Below are positions 17,988-27,727 of a stretch of DNA of 64,000 nucleotides, in pieces. Source of the DNA: CAVVYW01 sp963752605 (GTDB taxonomy: Bacteria > Actinomycetota > Thermoleophilia > Solirubrobacterales > 70-9). The position numbers and the translations under genes were made by a program. Numbering within the stretch: the stretch's first letter is position 1; each line of letters opens with the position of its first letter. A model generated the notes under the pieces. The model made no database searches and was not told the origin of the DNA. It saw nothing but the letters and a program-made list of their open reading frames with translations. Location: the NCBI GenBank assembly GCA_963752605.1, contig CAVVYW010000006.1, positions 124,001-188,000 on the forward strand, read 5' to 3'.

Positions 17988-20283
17988 CTAGCCGCGCTTC
18001 GGCTTCTTCCGCTTCCTCTTCTTCTTCTTGGGCAGGCAGCCCTGCTTGCGGAGCTTGCGGCGGAGCTTGCGCTTCGTCTTCTTCTTCTTCTTCGCCTTCT
18101 TGAGCGCGGCGCGAAGCGGCGCGCAGCGATCCGCGGTGCCGGCTGCGACGGCCGCGACGCTCGCCCCCTGCGCCACCGAGCGCTCCCACATCTGGAGGTA
18201 GGCCTCGGCGCCGTTGACCATGTCGTTCATGACCGCCTGACCGCCGATCAGGCGCACCGCCTCGGCCCAGTCCGGGTAGAGGCCGTAGTGGGCCGTGCCC
18301 GTGACGTTGTAGTCGTAGGTCTTGGTCCCGGACTGCTGCTGGTCGATCATCACGCCCGGCTGGACCGGGGACTCGAAGGGATAGGTAATCGGCTGAGCAG
18401 GTGGCCCGCCCTGCTGCGCGAAGCCGTTCATGTCGGCGCCGTAGCCGAAGCCGAAGAGGTACGGGTTTGTGTCGTCGCCCCAGCCGTGCGTCCTTGATCT
18501 CCTGCCAGTCTGCAATGAAGCCAGATGGCGACTTGGCGGCCGGCCCGATGAAGCCGCCGAGCGCCGAGATCCTGGGCAGGGCGTTGTCGGTGCTCCAGCT
18601 GTGCGAGGTCATCACGCCGGGATAGCCGAACTGCTCGACCAGGTCGAGTGCCTGGTTGCGCGCGATCACGCTCTGGTGATCGGGGTCGAAGATCATGCCC
18701 TTGCCCATCATCCGGAGCAGCGCCCGCTCCCCGAGGTTCGAGAACCCGCGCTGGTTGCAGTGCGGGGGCGGGCCATAGGCTGGGAAGGTGATGCCGGTCG
18801 TGTCGCCGAACAGGTCGAGGCCGCCGGCGATCAGGTCATCGTCGTTGTGGGTGGGTGTGGCCGGCGAGTGGTCGTGGTTGTCCGGATCGTCGCAGTGCTC
18901 GTAATCCCAGAAGGTCCCGGCCGAGTAGAAGTTGCCGAGGTTGGTGATCACCCCGGCCTGCCCACTGTCGCCGGCGACTCCCGTGAGGGCGTTGTCGAAC
19001 TTGTTGACGATCTCGACCTGGCGGATGCCGAGGTCGTGGTAGATCTCGTCGACCCCAGCGTCGACGCCCTCCGCCGTGCACAGCGGCATGTCACCGGGCT
19101 GCATCAGCCGGCAGCCGAAGGGCTCTGAAACTTCCATTCCCTTGATCACCGCGAGCTTGCCCTGGTTGATCACCTGGCGTGCCTCCTGCGGGCTCTCGAC
19201 GAGCCGGTACCAGCCCTTCCCGGGTCCGCCGTTCTGCGCGTCGATGTAGCGCTCGAGCTCGTGGATGCGCTGCACCTGCCGGCGCACCGAGTCCATCTCG
19301 TTGCAGTTCTGGGTCGAGGGCGGCGGGGTGAGCGGATAGATCTCGCACAGCACCCGGTTCTCGACCATGAGGTTCACGAAGATCCGCAGTCCGCCGCGCC
19401 ACGAGCGCTCGAGCCACTTGTAATAGGACTGCTCGTGGGTGTAGTGCTCGTGCTTCGGCCAGCCGTTGAAGGTCGGCCAGCCGTCTGTGCTGTGGCAGGG
19501 GTCGCCGGAGAGAGCGGTCTCGAGCGCGGCCCCGCACGCGTTGTGGTCGTCGCAATCCTTCAGCGCGAAGGGGGCGCCGAAGCGGTGCCATGGCCGACCG
19601 CAGTGGAGCTTCCCGCCGAGAAACTCGAAGGCCATCTGGTGCATGTGGGTCTCCACCAGGCCCCTGACCGGGGCGTTCGGCGAGTTGGTAGGTGGAAGCG
19701 GCCCGGTGACGTTGACCTCGATCTCGGGATAGTCGGCGCAGCCGGTCGTCTCCTCGAAGGTGAAGAGGCCGGCCGCCCCGCCGTCGCCCTCCGCGACGGT
19801 GACCAAGGCATCGCCCGCCCCCACCGCCAGGTCCCTACCAGCGAACTCGTTGACGATCCGGAAGGAGGACCCGTCCTCGGTGACGGTCCAGTCGGAGTTG
19901 TCGCTGGGCTGCGTGGCGGGGCCCACCGTGCCCGCGGGAGGGGGAACGGTGATCGCCATGAAGTCCGGGGTGGGCCCGTAGAAGAGATAGCGGCCGAGGT
20001 CGGTCGCCTGCATCCGGAACTTCTCTGCATTGGCCAGGTTCGTCTCCGTGGCGGTGTAGCCCAGCCCGCCCTTGACGACGTACTCGCCGGTCTGCTCGGA
20101 GCGAAGCGCGAAGCAGCCGGTCGCGAGCGTGTAGCGGTCGTCGGCCGACGGATCGTGCGTCTGCGCCTCGGCCCTGGCCACCGAGAGGAACGAGAGAGCA
20201 AGGAACATCGCCGCCGCCGATGCGGCGTTCCTTACCGCTTTCGCTCGCGCTGCCGATCCGGCGCGCGGCCCACCCCAATACAC
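17988..20283 (-). CDS. Large secreted metallohydrolase-like protein with Lys-rich tail (frameshifted)
   Basis: About 764 residues after correction. It starts with a signal peptide (about residues 1-40). A beta-trefoil-like N-terminal region (40-190) is followed by a His/Asp-rich hydrolase domain with metal-binding signatures of the amidohydrolase/membrane dipeptidase type: VETHMHQM near residue 210, HEHYTHEQ, VIKGMEVSEPFG, then DPDHQS and TSHSW further on. The C-terminus from about residue 715 is almost only Lys and Arg with one Cys. One extra base near 18489 switches frame within WQEIKDA/HGWGDDTNPYL; the whole span is 3n+1 long, supporting a single insertion. A GTG start at 20283 is assumed. 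Dipeptidase activity is only a family-level guess; the fold may serve peptide or envelope turnover next to the GH3 enzyme. Confidence 0.7.
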
Positions 20284-20362
20284 AGGCCGAGAGTATCCCG
20301 CCGATCCCGGCGATGCGCCGATTCCCGCCTGGACCGTCCGGGCGCCTGCCTAGCCTTGCCGC

Positions 20363-21505
20363 GTGCCGCCTTTGATCAGCTTCGAGGAGGCGCTCGAGCT
20401 CGGCGAGCTGAGCGACCGGGAGGACATCTCGACGCTCGTCGAGCGGGCATGGCAGGTGCGCAGCGAGCGCTTCGGCGACTCGACCGACATGTGCTCGCTC
20501 GTCAACGCGAAGTCGGGCGGCTGCGCCGAGGACTGCGGCTTCTGCGCCCAGTCGCGCTACGCCGAGGCCGACACGCCGATGCACGCGATGATGGAGCCCG
20601 ACCAGATCCTCGAGCACGCGAAGGCGGCGGAGGCGGCGGGCGCACACCGCTTCTGCATGGTCACCCAGGGCCAGGGCCTCTCCAAGCGGGACTTCGCCAA
20701 GATCCTCGAGGGCGCGAAGCTGGTTTCGGAGAACACGAACCTGAAGCGCTGCGTCTCGATCGGCCACATGTCCGCGGAGCGGGCGCGGCAGCTGAAGGAG
20801 GTCGGCATCCAGCGCGTGCACCACAACGTCGAGTCGGCGCGCTCCTACTACCCCGAGGTCTCCACGACGGTCCGCTACGAGGGACGGCTGCGGACGATCG
20901 ACGCTGTGAAGGAGGCCGGGCTCGAGAGCTGCGTCGGCGGCATCCTCAACCTCGGCGAGTCGCCTCGCCAGCGGGTCGAGATGGCGTTCGAGCTGGCGGA
21001 GATAGACCCGGACTCGGTGCCGATCAACCTGCTCAACCCGCGATCGGGAACGAAGTTCGGCGATCGCGAGCTGATGGACCCCTGGGAGGTCGTCAAGTGG
21101 GTGGCGATCTTCCGGCTGATCCTGCCTGACGCCCTCTTCCGGCTCTGCGGCGGCAGGGTCGAGAACCTCGGGGAGCTGCAGCCCCTGGCGGTGAAGGCCG
21201 GTCTGAACGGCGTGATGATGGGGAACTTCCTGACCACGCTCGGGGTCGAGCCGGCCGAGGACCGCGAGATGTTCGAGGAGCTCGGCCTCAACGTGGGGCG
21301 GCAGGAGGACAACGGCGCGGACCCGCGGCCCGACAACCGCTCCGGCTGGCTCGAGGGCGAGACCCCGAGTACGCCGGTGGACGAGCTGATCGACAGCCAG
21401 GCGGACGCCAACTTCTGGGATCCCTCGACGCAGCTGCGGGTGGTGAAGAAGGAGGGCAAGGTCCCGCCCTATCCCGAGCCCGAGCCGGCGGGCTGGGGCG
21501 ATTGA
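20363..21505 (+). CDS. bioB: Biotin synthase
   Basis: A 380-residue radical-SAM enzyme that inserts sulfur into dethiobiotin. The [4Fe-4S] cysteines are in CAEDCGFC (CxxxCxxC) after KSGG. Further family blocks follow: MVTQGQG, CVSIGHMS, HNVESARSYYPE, GGILNLGESPRQRVEMAFEL and the [2Fe-2S]-site region NLLNPRSGTKFG. The C-terminus is about 40 residues longer than usual, acidic and Pro-rich (from about residue 340). The start is a GTG at 20363. It is the first gene of a biotin operon and its TGA overlaps the TTG start of bioF by 4 nt. It is divergent from the secreted metallohydrolase-like gene. Confidence 0.95.
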   Translation: MPPLISFEEALELGELSDREDISTLVERAWQVRSERFGDSTDMCSLVNAKSGGCAEDCGFCAQSRYAEADTPMHAMMEPDQILEHAKAAEAAGAHRFCMVTQGQGLSKRDFAKILEGAKLVSENTNLKRCVSIGHMSAERARQLKEVGIQRVHHNVESARSYYPEVSTTVRYEGRLRTIDAVKEAGLESCVGGILNLGESPRQRVEMAFELAEIDPDSVPINLLNPRSGTKFGDRELMDPWEVVKWVAIFRLILPDALFRLCGGRVENLGELQPLAVKAGLNGVMMGNFLTTLGVEPAEDREMFEELGLNVGRQEDNGADPRPDNRSGWLEGETPSTPVDELIDSQADANFWDPSTQLRVVKKEGKVPPYPEPEPAGWGD

Positions 21506-23398
21506 TTGATCTAGAGCAGACGCTGGCCGAGCTGGAGTCCAAGGGGCTGCGCCGGCGGTTGCGGGTGATCCAGGGCGTGCAGGGTCCTCGGGTCCTGCTC
21601 GACGGGAGCCCGGTGCTCCTGCTCTGCTCGAACAACTACCTCGGGCTCGCCGACCATCCGCGGCTGCGGCACGCCGCCGCCGACGCCGCGCTGTCGCTCG
21701 GAACGAGCGCCGGCGCGTCGCGCCTGATCTCGGGCACGATGTCGGTGCACGGCGCGTTGGAGGAGCGGCTGGCCAGAGTTCAAGGGCAAGCCCGCCGCGC
21801 TCCTGTTCGGCTCCGGCTATCTCGCCAACCTGGGGGCGATCGCGGCACTGGCCGGCCGCGACGAGGTGGTCTTCTCCGACGAGCTCAACCACGCGAGCAT
21901 CATCGACGGCTGTCGGCTCTCCCGGGCGGAATCGTTCGTCTACCGGCACCTGGACACCGAGCACCTTGCATGGGGTCTTCGCAAGGCTCGGGGCAGGGCC
22001 GCGCTGATCGTCACCGATGGCGTCTTCTCGATGGACGGCGACGTTGCGCCGCTACGCGAGCTGGCGGATCTGGCCCGCCGCCACGGCTGCCGGCTGATGG
22101 TGGACGAGGCCCACGCGACCGGCTGCATCGGCCCGGGCGGCCGAGGGTCGGTGGCCGACGCGGGCGTCGGCGAGGAGGTGGACGTGGTGATGGGGACCCT
22201 CGGCAAGGCCCTCGGCAGCTACGGCGCCTACGTCTGCGGATCGCGCGAGCTGATCGACTACCTGGTCAACAGGGCCCGCTCGCTGATCTTCTCCACCGCC
22301 CTTCCCCCCTCCGCGGTAGCGGCCGCGGGGGCGGCGCTCGACCTGCTGACCGAGCGGCCGCGCAGGGTGGAGCGCCTCCAGGCGAACGCGGAAGCGCTTC
22401 GAGAGTGCCTGCGGGATGAGGGACTGGAACCGGGCGGAGCCGGCACGCAGATCGTCCCGCTCGTCATGGGGGAGGCCGCGAACGCGATGGCGCTCTGCGA
22501 GCGCCTGATCGAGCTCGGCGTCTTCGGACAGGCGATCAGGCCGCCGACGGTGCCACCGGGAACCAGCCGCCTGCGCCTGACGGCGATGGCCACCCACCGA
22601 GTGGGCGAGCTGCGCCAGGCCGCCCGGCTGATCGGAGGCGCGATGCGGGAGCTGGACCTGGCAGCCCCGAACTGGCCGCCGGAGGCTGGCCAGGGCCGCG
22701 TGATGCAGGGAGTCTTCGTCACCGGCACCGGAACCGAGGTCGGCAAGACGGTCGTCGCCGCCGCGATCGCCCGCAGCGCGGCCCGGCCCGGACGTCGGGT
22801 GGCGGTCTTCAAGCCCGCGGTGAGCGGACTCGACGAGCTGAACGGTGTGCCCGCCGACCACGAGCTCCTCAGGAGCGCCGCGGGCAGCGATCAGCCCGAC
22901 GACGAGGTGGCCCCCTACCGATACGGCGCCCCGGTCTCCCCCCACCTCGCGGCGCAGCTCGCCGGTGAGGAGATCGAGCGGGCGCAGCTGCTGCTCGCAG
23001 CGGACCATGCGATGCGTCACGCGGACGTCCTGGTCTGCGAGGGGGTCGGCGGCTTCCTGGTTCCGCTCAACCGGAGTTACCTGGTGCGCGACCTCGCGGC
23101 GGACCTCCGGCTGCCGGTGGTGATCGCGGCTCAACCCGGGCTCGGCACCATCAACCACACGCTGCTGACGATCGAGGCCGTCCGCGCCGCCGGGCTGGAG
23201 GTCGCCTCGGTGGTGCTGACGCCGTGGCCGGACTGGCCTCGGGAGCTGGAGCGCAGCAACCGGGCCACCATCGCCGAGCTCGGTGAGGTCCCGGTGAAGG
23301 TCCTGCCCCGGCTCGACCTGAGCCGCCCGGCGAGCTGGCCCAGGCTCGACCTGGGTCATGTGTCCAGCCCGGAGCGAGTGCTCCGTCGCGCCGCCTGA
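21502..23398 (+). CDS. bioF-bioD: BioF-BioD fusion: 8-amino-7-oxononanoate synthase / dethiobiotin synthetase (frameshifted)
   Basis: The first about 395 residues are BioF, a PLP enzyme joining pimeloyl-thioester and alanine. It has CSNNYLGLADHP, GTSAGASRLISG, DEAHATGCIG and the PLP lysine in GTLGKALGSYGAY. Without a stop codon the frame continues into BioD (about residues 400-631), with the P-loop GTGTEVGKT and an ATP-dependent ligase pattern ending in VCEGVGGFLVPL. An internal GTG/ATG at 22700/22703 has GGAGG about 15 nt upstream, so BioD could also be made separately. One extra base at 21775 breaks the BioF half after ALEERLA; without it EFKGKPAALLFGSGY follows smoothly. BioC and BioH equivalents are not seen. 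Confidence 0.85.
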
Positions 23399-23436
23399 CC
23401 CTCACGGTTCCGGCCGACCCGAGAACTATTTTCACC

Positions 23437-24777
23437 GTGCTGATGCGCACGGAGGCCCAGCTCGATCACCTTCATGTGTGGCATCCGTTCACCCAGCAGC
23501 AGGACTGGGTCGGCGAGGAGCCGCTGATGATCGAGCGGGCCAGGGGCAACGAGTTGATCGACGCCGATGGGCGCCGCTACCTGGACGGCGTCTCGTCGCT
23601 GTGGTGCAACGTCCACGGGCATCGCCATCCCCTGATCGACCAGGCCGTTCGCGACCAGCTCGAGCGCGTCTCCCACTCCACCATGCTCGGCCTCTCCCAC
23701 CCCGGCGCGGCCGAGCTGGCCGCCCGGCTGGTCGAGCTGGCGCCGCCGGGCCTCTCACGCGTCTTCTACTCGGACTCCGGATCGACCGCCGTCGAGGTCG
23801 CGCTGAAGATGGCCTTCCAGTACTGGCAGCACCGCGGCGGCCAGCACGTCCGCCGCAAGAGTTTCATCTGCCTCGGCGACGCCTACCATGGCGACACGAT
23901 CGGCTCGGTGTCCGTCGGCGGCATCGATCTCTTCCACAAGGCCTTCGGCCCCCTCCTCTTCGAGACGCATCGGGCGAAGCCGGGGGACGTCGAGGACATG
24001 GCGCGGCTGATCGCACGACATGAGGAGGAGCTGGCGGCGGTGATCGTCGAGCCGCTGGTCCAGGGCGCGGCCGGCATGCTCACCCATCCGCCCGGCTACC
24101 TCCGCGCGGTCCGCGAGCTCTGCGACCGCCACGGCGTGCTGCTGATCTGCGACGAGGTCGCGACCGGCTTCGGGCGAACCGGGACGATGTTCGCCTGCGA
24201 GCAGGAGCGCGTCGCACCCGACCTGCTCTGCCTGGCCAAGGGACTGACCGGCGGCTACATGCCGCTGGCGGCCACACTCGCGACCGAGCGGATCTACGAG
24301 GCCTTCCTCGGCGAGCACGACGAGTTCAAGACGTTCTTCCACGGCCACACCTACACCGGCAATCCCCTCGCATGCGCGGCGGCACTCGGCAGCCTCGACG
24401 TCTTCGAGATGGAGCGCACGCTCGTCCGCCTGCAGCCGAAGATCAGGCTGCTCATCGACCTGCTCTCCAGCGTCCGGGCCATGCCCGAGGTCGCCCAGGT
24501 GCGCCAGCGCGGCTTCATGGTCGGGATCGACCTCGGGCAGCACGACCCGGCGCTGCGGCTCGGCCACCGCGTCGTCGCGGAGGCACGACGCCGCGGCGTG
24601 ATCATCCGGCCGCTCGGCGACGTGATCGTGCTGATGCCCCCACTCTCGATCTCGAAGGAGGAGCTGCAGCGCCTGGTCACGGCCACCGCCGAGGCGATCC
24701 GCGCGGCCATGCCCGTCGCCGAGGTCGATCCGGGCGCGGCCGGCCGGCTCGACTCCGCCCTGCTCGAAGCGGCCTAA
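23437..24777 (+). CDS. bioA: Adenosylmethionine-8-amino-7-oxononanoate aminotransferase
   Basis: A 446-residue class III PLP aminotransferase. It converts 8-amino-7-oxononanoate to 7,8-diaminononanoate using S-adenosylmethionine. Diagnostic blocks: HVWHPFTQQQ near the N-terminus, SSLWCNVHGH, SDSGSTAVEVALK, YHGDTIGSVSVGG, CDEVATGFGRTG and the PLP lysine in CLAKGLTGGYMP. The start is the GTG at 23437 or the ATG at 23443; neither has a strong ribosome binding site. It lies 38 nt after bioF-bioD and closes the operon. The pathway order BioF, BioA, BioD, BioB is complete for the late steps. The stop overlaps the convergent NTF2-like gene. Confidence 0.95.
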   Translation: MLMRTEAQLDHLHVWHPFTQQQDWVGEEPLMIERARGNELIDADGRRYLDGVSSLWCNVHGHRHPLIDQAVRDQLERVSHSTMLGLSHPGAAELAARLVELAPPGLSRVFYSDSGSTAVEVALKMAFQYWQHRGGQHVRRKSFICLGDAYHGDTIGSVSVGGIDLFHKAFGPLLFETHRAKPGDVEDMARLIARHEEELAAVIVEPLVQGAAGMLTHPPGYLRAVRELCDRHGVLLICDEVATGFGRTGTMFACEQERVAPDLLCLAKGLTGGYMPLAATLATERIYEAFLGEHDEFKTFFHGHTYTGNPLACAAALGSLDVFEMERTLVRLQPKIRLLIDLLSSVRAMPEVAQVRQRGFMVGIDLGQHDPALRLGHRVVAEARRRGVIIRPLGDVIVLMPPLSISKEELQRLVTATAEAIRAAMPVAEVDPGAAGRLDSALLEAA

Positions 24778-25169
24778 AGGCCGGCGGCGCGCTCGGCCTC
24801 GTCGCGATCGTTGAACCACTCGAAGCGGACCACCTTGCCGTCCCGCAGGGTCCAGATGTGCGGCTCGTACTTGTCGAGGTCCACTGAGCTGCCGCGGCCC
24901 CGGGCACGGAAGGTGGTGATCACCAGCACCTTGTCGCCGGCGTCGACGAACTCAGCCGGGATGTGCGTCCACGATTCGAAGGACTCGTCGAGGTTCTCGG
25001 CAGCGGCCAGCCACCCCTCCTTGCCGTGCCGCGTGCCCGTATGGACGGCGTAGGGCGGATTCACGTACTCGAGGTCATCGGAGATGAACTGCCAGGCGCC
25101 GGAGCTCGGGTCCCCTCCCTCCCAAACCTCGTAGATCCGGCGCACGATCTCGATGTTCTCGGCGGACAT
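24774..25169 (-). CDS. SnoaL/NTF2-like family protein
   Basis: A 131-residue protein of the NTF2-like fold. It has the starting helix (ENIEIVRRIYEVWEGGD), then VNPPYAVHTGTRHGKEGW and the closing IWTLRDGKVVRFEWFNDRDEA pattern. Such proteins are usually small hydrolases/isomerases or ligand binders; no catalytic residues can be assigned. Its stop overlaps that of bioA, and its ATG lies 35 nt from the divergent ECF sigma gene, so the promoters overlap. Confidence 0.8.
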   Translation of the reverse strand: MSAENIEIVRRIYEVWEGGDPSSGAWQFISDDLEYVNPPYAVHTGTRHGKEGWLAAAENLDESFESWTHIPAEFVDAGDKVLVITTFRARGRGSSVDLDKYEPHIWTLRDGKVVRFEWFNDRDEAERAAGL

Positions 25170-25204
25170 CCGAGAGGGATCGTACGCCCGGGCCGATACT
25201 GGGT

Positions 25205-25762
25205 GTGATGAAACGACGCCTGCTCCGTAGTAGGGACGTGAGCACAGCCGCGGTCGCCACAGCCACGGAACCGGTCGACGAGGCCCGCCTCGCGTTCGAG
25301 GCGCTCTACCGCCAGAGCCGCGACGATGTCCACGCCTATCTCGCCGGCCTGCTGCGCGACCGGTCGGTCGCCGAGGAGGTGACGGCCCAGGCCTTCGAGC
25401 GCGCCTGGCGCCGGCGCCGTCAGCTCGATCCCGGCCGCGGCTCGGCCCGCGCCTGGCTGTTCGGGATCGCCCGCAACGCGGCGCTCGACGAGCTTCGCCG
25501 CCGGTCCCGCTTCACGGATCCCCCGAAGCAGGAGGGCGTCGCCGACGTGGACCCGGCGGAGGAGGCGGTCGTCCGCACGATGCTGCGGGACGCGCTCGAC
25601 TCGCTCAGCGGGCGGGAGCGCGAGCTGGTCGCGCTCAAGTACTTCGCCGGCCTCTCCAACGCCGAGATCGCAGCCGTGATCGGCACCAGCGAGAGCAACG
25701 CCGGCACCCGGCTCCACCGGGTCATCCAGAAGCTGAGGAGGTCCCTCGATGAGGCTGACTGA
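25205..25762 (+). CDS. ECF-type RNA polymerase sigma factor
   Basis: A 185-residue ECF sigma factor. Region 2 runs from FEALYRQSRDDVHAYLAGLL to AWLFGIARNAALDELRRRSR. Region 4 contains LDSLSGRERELVALKYFAGLSNAEIAAVIGTS and ends with GTRLHRVIQKLRRSL. Starts are possible at GTG 25205 or ATG 25208. The downstream gene overlaps by 14 nt and encodes a membrane protein whose N-terminal 60 residues could bind the sigma factor, so a sigma/anti-sigma pair is likely (inference). Promoter targets are unknown. Confidence 0.9.
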   Translation: MMKRRLLRSRDVSTAAVATATEPVDEARLAFEALYRQSRDDVHAYLAGLLRDRSVAEEVTAQAFERAWRRRRQLDPGRGSARAWLFGIARNAALDELRRRSRFTDPPKQEGVADVDPAEEAVVRTMLRDALDSLSGRERELVALKYFAGLSNAEIAAVIGTSESNAGTRLHRVIQKLRRSLDEAD

Positions 25763-26864
25763 CGAGCAGATCGGCGCAGAGCTCCACGCCCTGCGCGAGA
25801 CCCCGACCGAGCGCTTCGCGGCGGAACTGGACAGCCGCGTGGCCGAGGGATTCCCCTCGACCACCGGCGAGGCGCGAACCCGAGGATGGCGAGAGCGCCT
25901 GGGTCCGCTCGGCCGGCCCCGCCTGGCTTTCGCCGGAGCGGCGACCCTGCTGCTCGCGCTGATCGTCTCGGTGGCCGTGATCGGCAGCCTCGAAGACGAT
26001 GTCCGTGAGAGCAGCCTGGACTCCGGCGGCGACGCTGGAGAGGTCTCTCCTCCCGAGGCCACGAAGCAGCCCGCTCCCGCCGGCGTTGGCGACGATCGGC
26101 TTTCCCAGGAGTCGGCTCCGTCGAGCGGCGCCGCGATCGAGCCGGCGCCGGTGCCCGGCGTGCCACCCGTACCGCAGGAGCAGCTGAAGCCGGGGCAGGA
26201 GCGCATCCAGGAGCGCAGCGCCTCGATGACTCTCTCCACCGAACCCAGCGAAGTGGACGAGGTGGCCGACGGGGTGGTCGAGGTGACCGAGCGCTACGAC
26301 GGGATCGTGGTCTCCTCGAACGTCAGCACCTCCGACGGCAGCGGGCGGGCGAGCTTCGACCTGCGGATCCCGACCCAGAACCTGCAGGCGGCGCTGTCCG
26401 ATCTCTCCGACCTGGCCGACGTCAGCTCCCGCAACGAGGGCACCCTCGACATCACCGCGCCGTTCGTCACCGCCGAGGAGCGCTTTGGCGACGCCAAGGC
26501 CGAGGTGGATGCCCTGCTCGAACAGCTCGCCGAGGCGGACTCGCCGAGCGAAATCGCATCGATCCGGGAGCAGCTCCGGCTCGCCCGTAGCGAGCTCGCG
26601 GCAGCGCGCTCCGAGCTGGGCGCCCTGAAGCAGCGCGCCGAGTTCTCGCAGCTCAGCCTCACCGTCCTGGGCAGCGGCGACGGCGACGGCTGGTCGATCG
26701 GGGACGCGGTCGACGACTCGGTCGACGTGCTCGAGGCGCTGGGCGGAGCCGCCCTCGTCACCCTCGCGGTGCTGATCCCGCTCGGCGGCCTGGCGCTGCT
26801 CGCCTGGTTCGCGGCCACCCGGCTCCGCCGGCGCCGCCGCGAATCTGCCCTGGACGAGAGCTGA
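25749..26864 (+). CDS. DUF4349 membrane protein, likely partner of the ECF sigma factor
   Basis: A 371-residue protein. The N-terminus (1-60) is an acidic/basic cytosolic segment like an anti-sigma region, with no zinc-finger Cys/His motif. It is followed by a membrane helix (about 60-80) and a Pro/Ser-rich linker. The DUF4349 domain comes next (about 150-330), with the central coiled coil rich in Glu/Ala/Leu (SEIASIREQLRLARSELAAA). A second helix and a basic tail close the protein. DUF4349 proteins are usually extracytoplasmic and of unknown function. The 14-nt overlap with the sigma gene suggests coupled expression. Signal sensing across the membrane is inference. Confidence 0.8.
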   Translation: MRLTDEQIGAELHALRETPTERFAAELDSRVAEGFPSTTGEARTRGWRERLGPLGRPRLAFAGAATLLLALIVSVAVIGSLEDDVRESSLDSGGDAGEVSPPEATKQPAPAGVGDDRLSQESAPSSGAAIEPAPVPGVPPVPQEQLKPGQERIQERSASMTLSTEPSEVDEVADGVVEVTERYDGIVVSSNVSTSDGSGRASFDLRIPTQNLQAALSDLSDLADVSSRNEGTLDITAPFVTAEERFGDAKAEVDALLEQLAEADSPSEIASIREQLRLARSELAAARSELGALKQRAEFSQLSLTVLGSGDGDGWSIGDAVDDSVDVLEALGGAALVTLAVLIPLGGLALLAWFAATRLRRRRRESALDES

Positions 26865-26865
26865 C

Positions 26866-27051
26866 CTACTCCTCGTAGGGCTCGAAGTCGGCCTTGCGGG
26901 CACCGCAGACCGGGCAGAACCAGTCGTCGGGGATGTCCTCGAAGGACGTTCCCGGCGGCACGCCTCCGTCCGGATCGCCCTCGTCGGGGTCGTAGATGAA
27001 CCCGCAGGAGGTGCAGATGTAGAGCTGCTTGGTGGAGGTCTCGGCCGCCAT
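26866..27051 (-). CDS. Rubredoxin
   Basis: A 61-residue rubredoxin. The iron site is formed by two CxxC pairs: CTSCGFIYDPDEGDP at the N-terminus and FCPVCGARKADFEPYEE at the C-terminus. Spacing and the conserved aromatic residues fit the family. It is a small electron carrier, typically for alkane hydroxylases or oxidative-stress reductases; none is adjacent. It lies 2 nt from the convergent DUF4349 stop, and its ATG is 35 nt from the Nudix gene start. Confidence 0.93.
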   Translation of the reverse strand: MAAETSTKQLYICTSCGFIYDPDEGDPDGGVPPGTSFEDIPDDWFCPVCGARKADFEPYEE

Positions 27052-27085
27052 CGGCGGGGGAATGTAGCGAGTAGGCTCACGCCGC

Positions 27086-27694
27086 GTGCCGCAGCCCGGC
27101 GATCAGCCCGCCATCCCCCGTCCGGCGGCGACCGTGATTCTGCTGCGGCGTGGAGGCAAGCATGAGGACCGGGCCCTGGAGGTCTGCCTGGCGCAGCGGA
27201 ACCCCGGCGCGAAGTTCATGCCCGGCGTCTGGGTCTTCCCCGGCGGCGCGGTGGACCCGGACGACGGCGAGGGCGAGGAGGGCCACCGCGCGTGCGCCGT
27301 CCGGGAGGTCAGCGAGGAGGTGGGGCTCGAGATCGACGCCGCGGATCTGGTGCCGTACTCGCGGTGGATCACGCCGAAGCCGGTCCCGACCCGGTTCGAC
27401 ACCCGCTTCTACCTGGCATTGGCCCCGCCCCACTCGCCGCCGGAGCCCGACGGCAGCGAGACGGTGGACGCGGGCTGGTTCGAGCCGCAGGCCGCCCTGG
27501 ACCGCCACTACGCCGACCGGGAGGAGTTCAAGCTCGTCTTCCCGACGATCAAGCACCTCGAGTCGCTGGTCCCGTTCGCGAACGCCACCGAAGCGCTGGA
27601 GGCGACCCGGCGGCGGGAGGTCAAGGCGGTCGAGCCGGAGGTGGTCGGCGAGGGCGACGACCGCCGGATCGTCTTGCCGGATGAGCTTCCCTGA
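27086..27694 (+). CDS. Nudix hydrolase
   Basis: A 202-residue Nudix protein. The Nudix box has the G starting at PGGAVDPDD and the catalytic helix REVSEEVGLE, with an acidic spacer slightly longer than usual. The N-terminal strand with LLRRGG and the region PKPVPTRFDTRFYLA match NUDT19-like CoA diphosphatases, so hydrolysis of a CoA-type or related diphosphate is likely (family-level inference). The GTG start at 27086 is used. The next gene starts 34 nt later. Confidence 0.88.
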   Translation: MPQPGDQPAIPRPAATVILLRRGGKHEDRALEVCLAQRNPGAKFMPGVWVFPGGAVDPDDGEGEEGHRACAVREVSEEVGLEIDAADLVPYSRWITPKPVPTRFDTRFYLALAPPHSPPEPDGSETVDAGWFEPQAALDRHYADREEFKLVFPTIKHLESLVPFANATEALEATRRREVKAVEPEVVGEGDDRRIVLPDELP

Positions 27695-27727
27695 CGAAGA
27701 CCCCTGAGCTGCGCAAGAATCGGAGCG

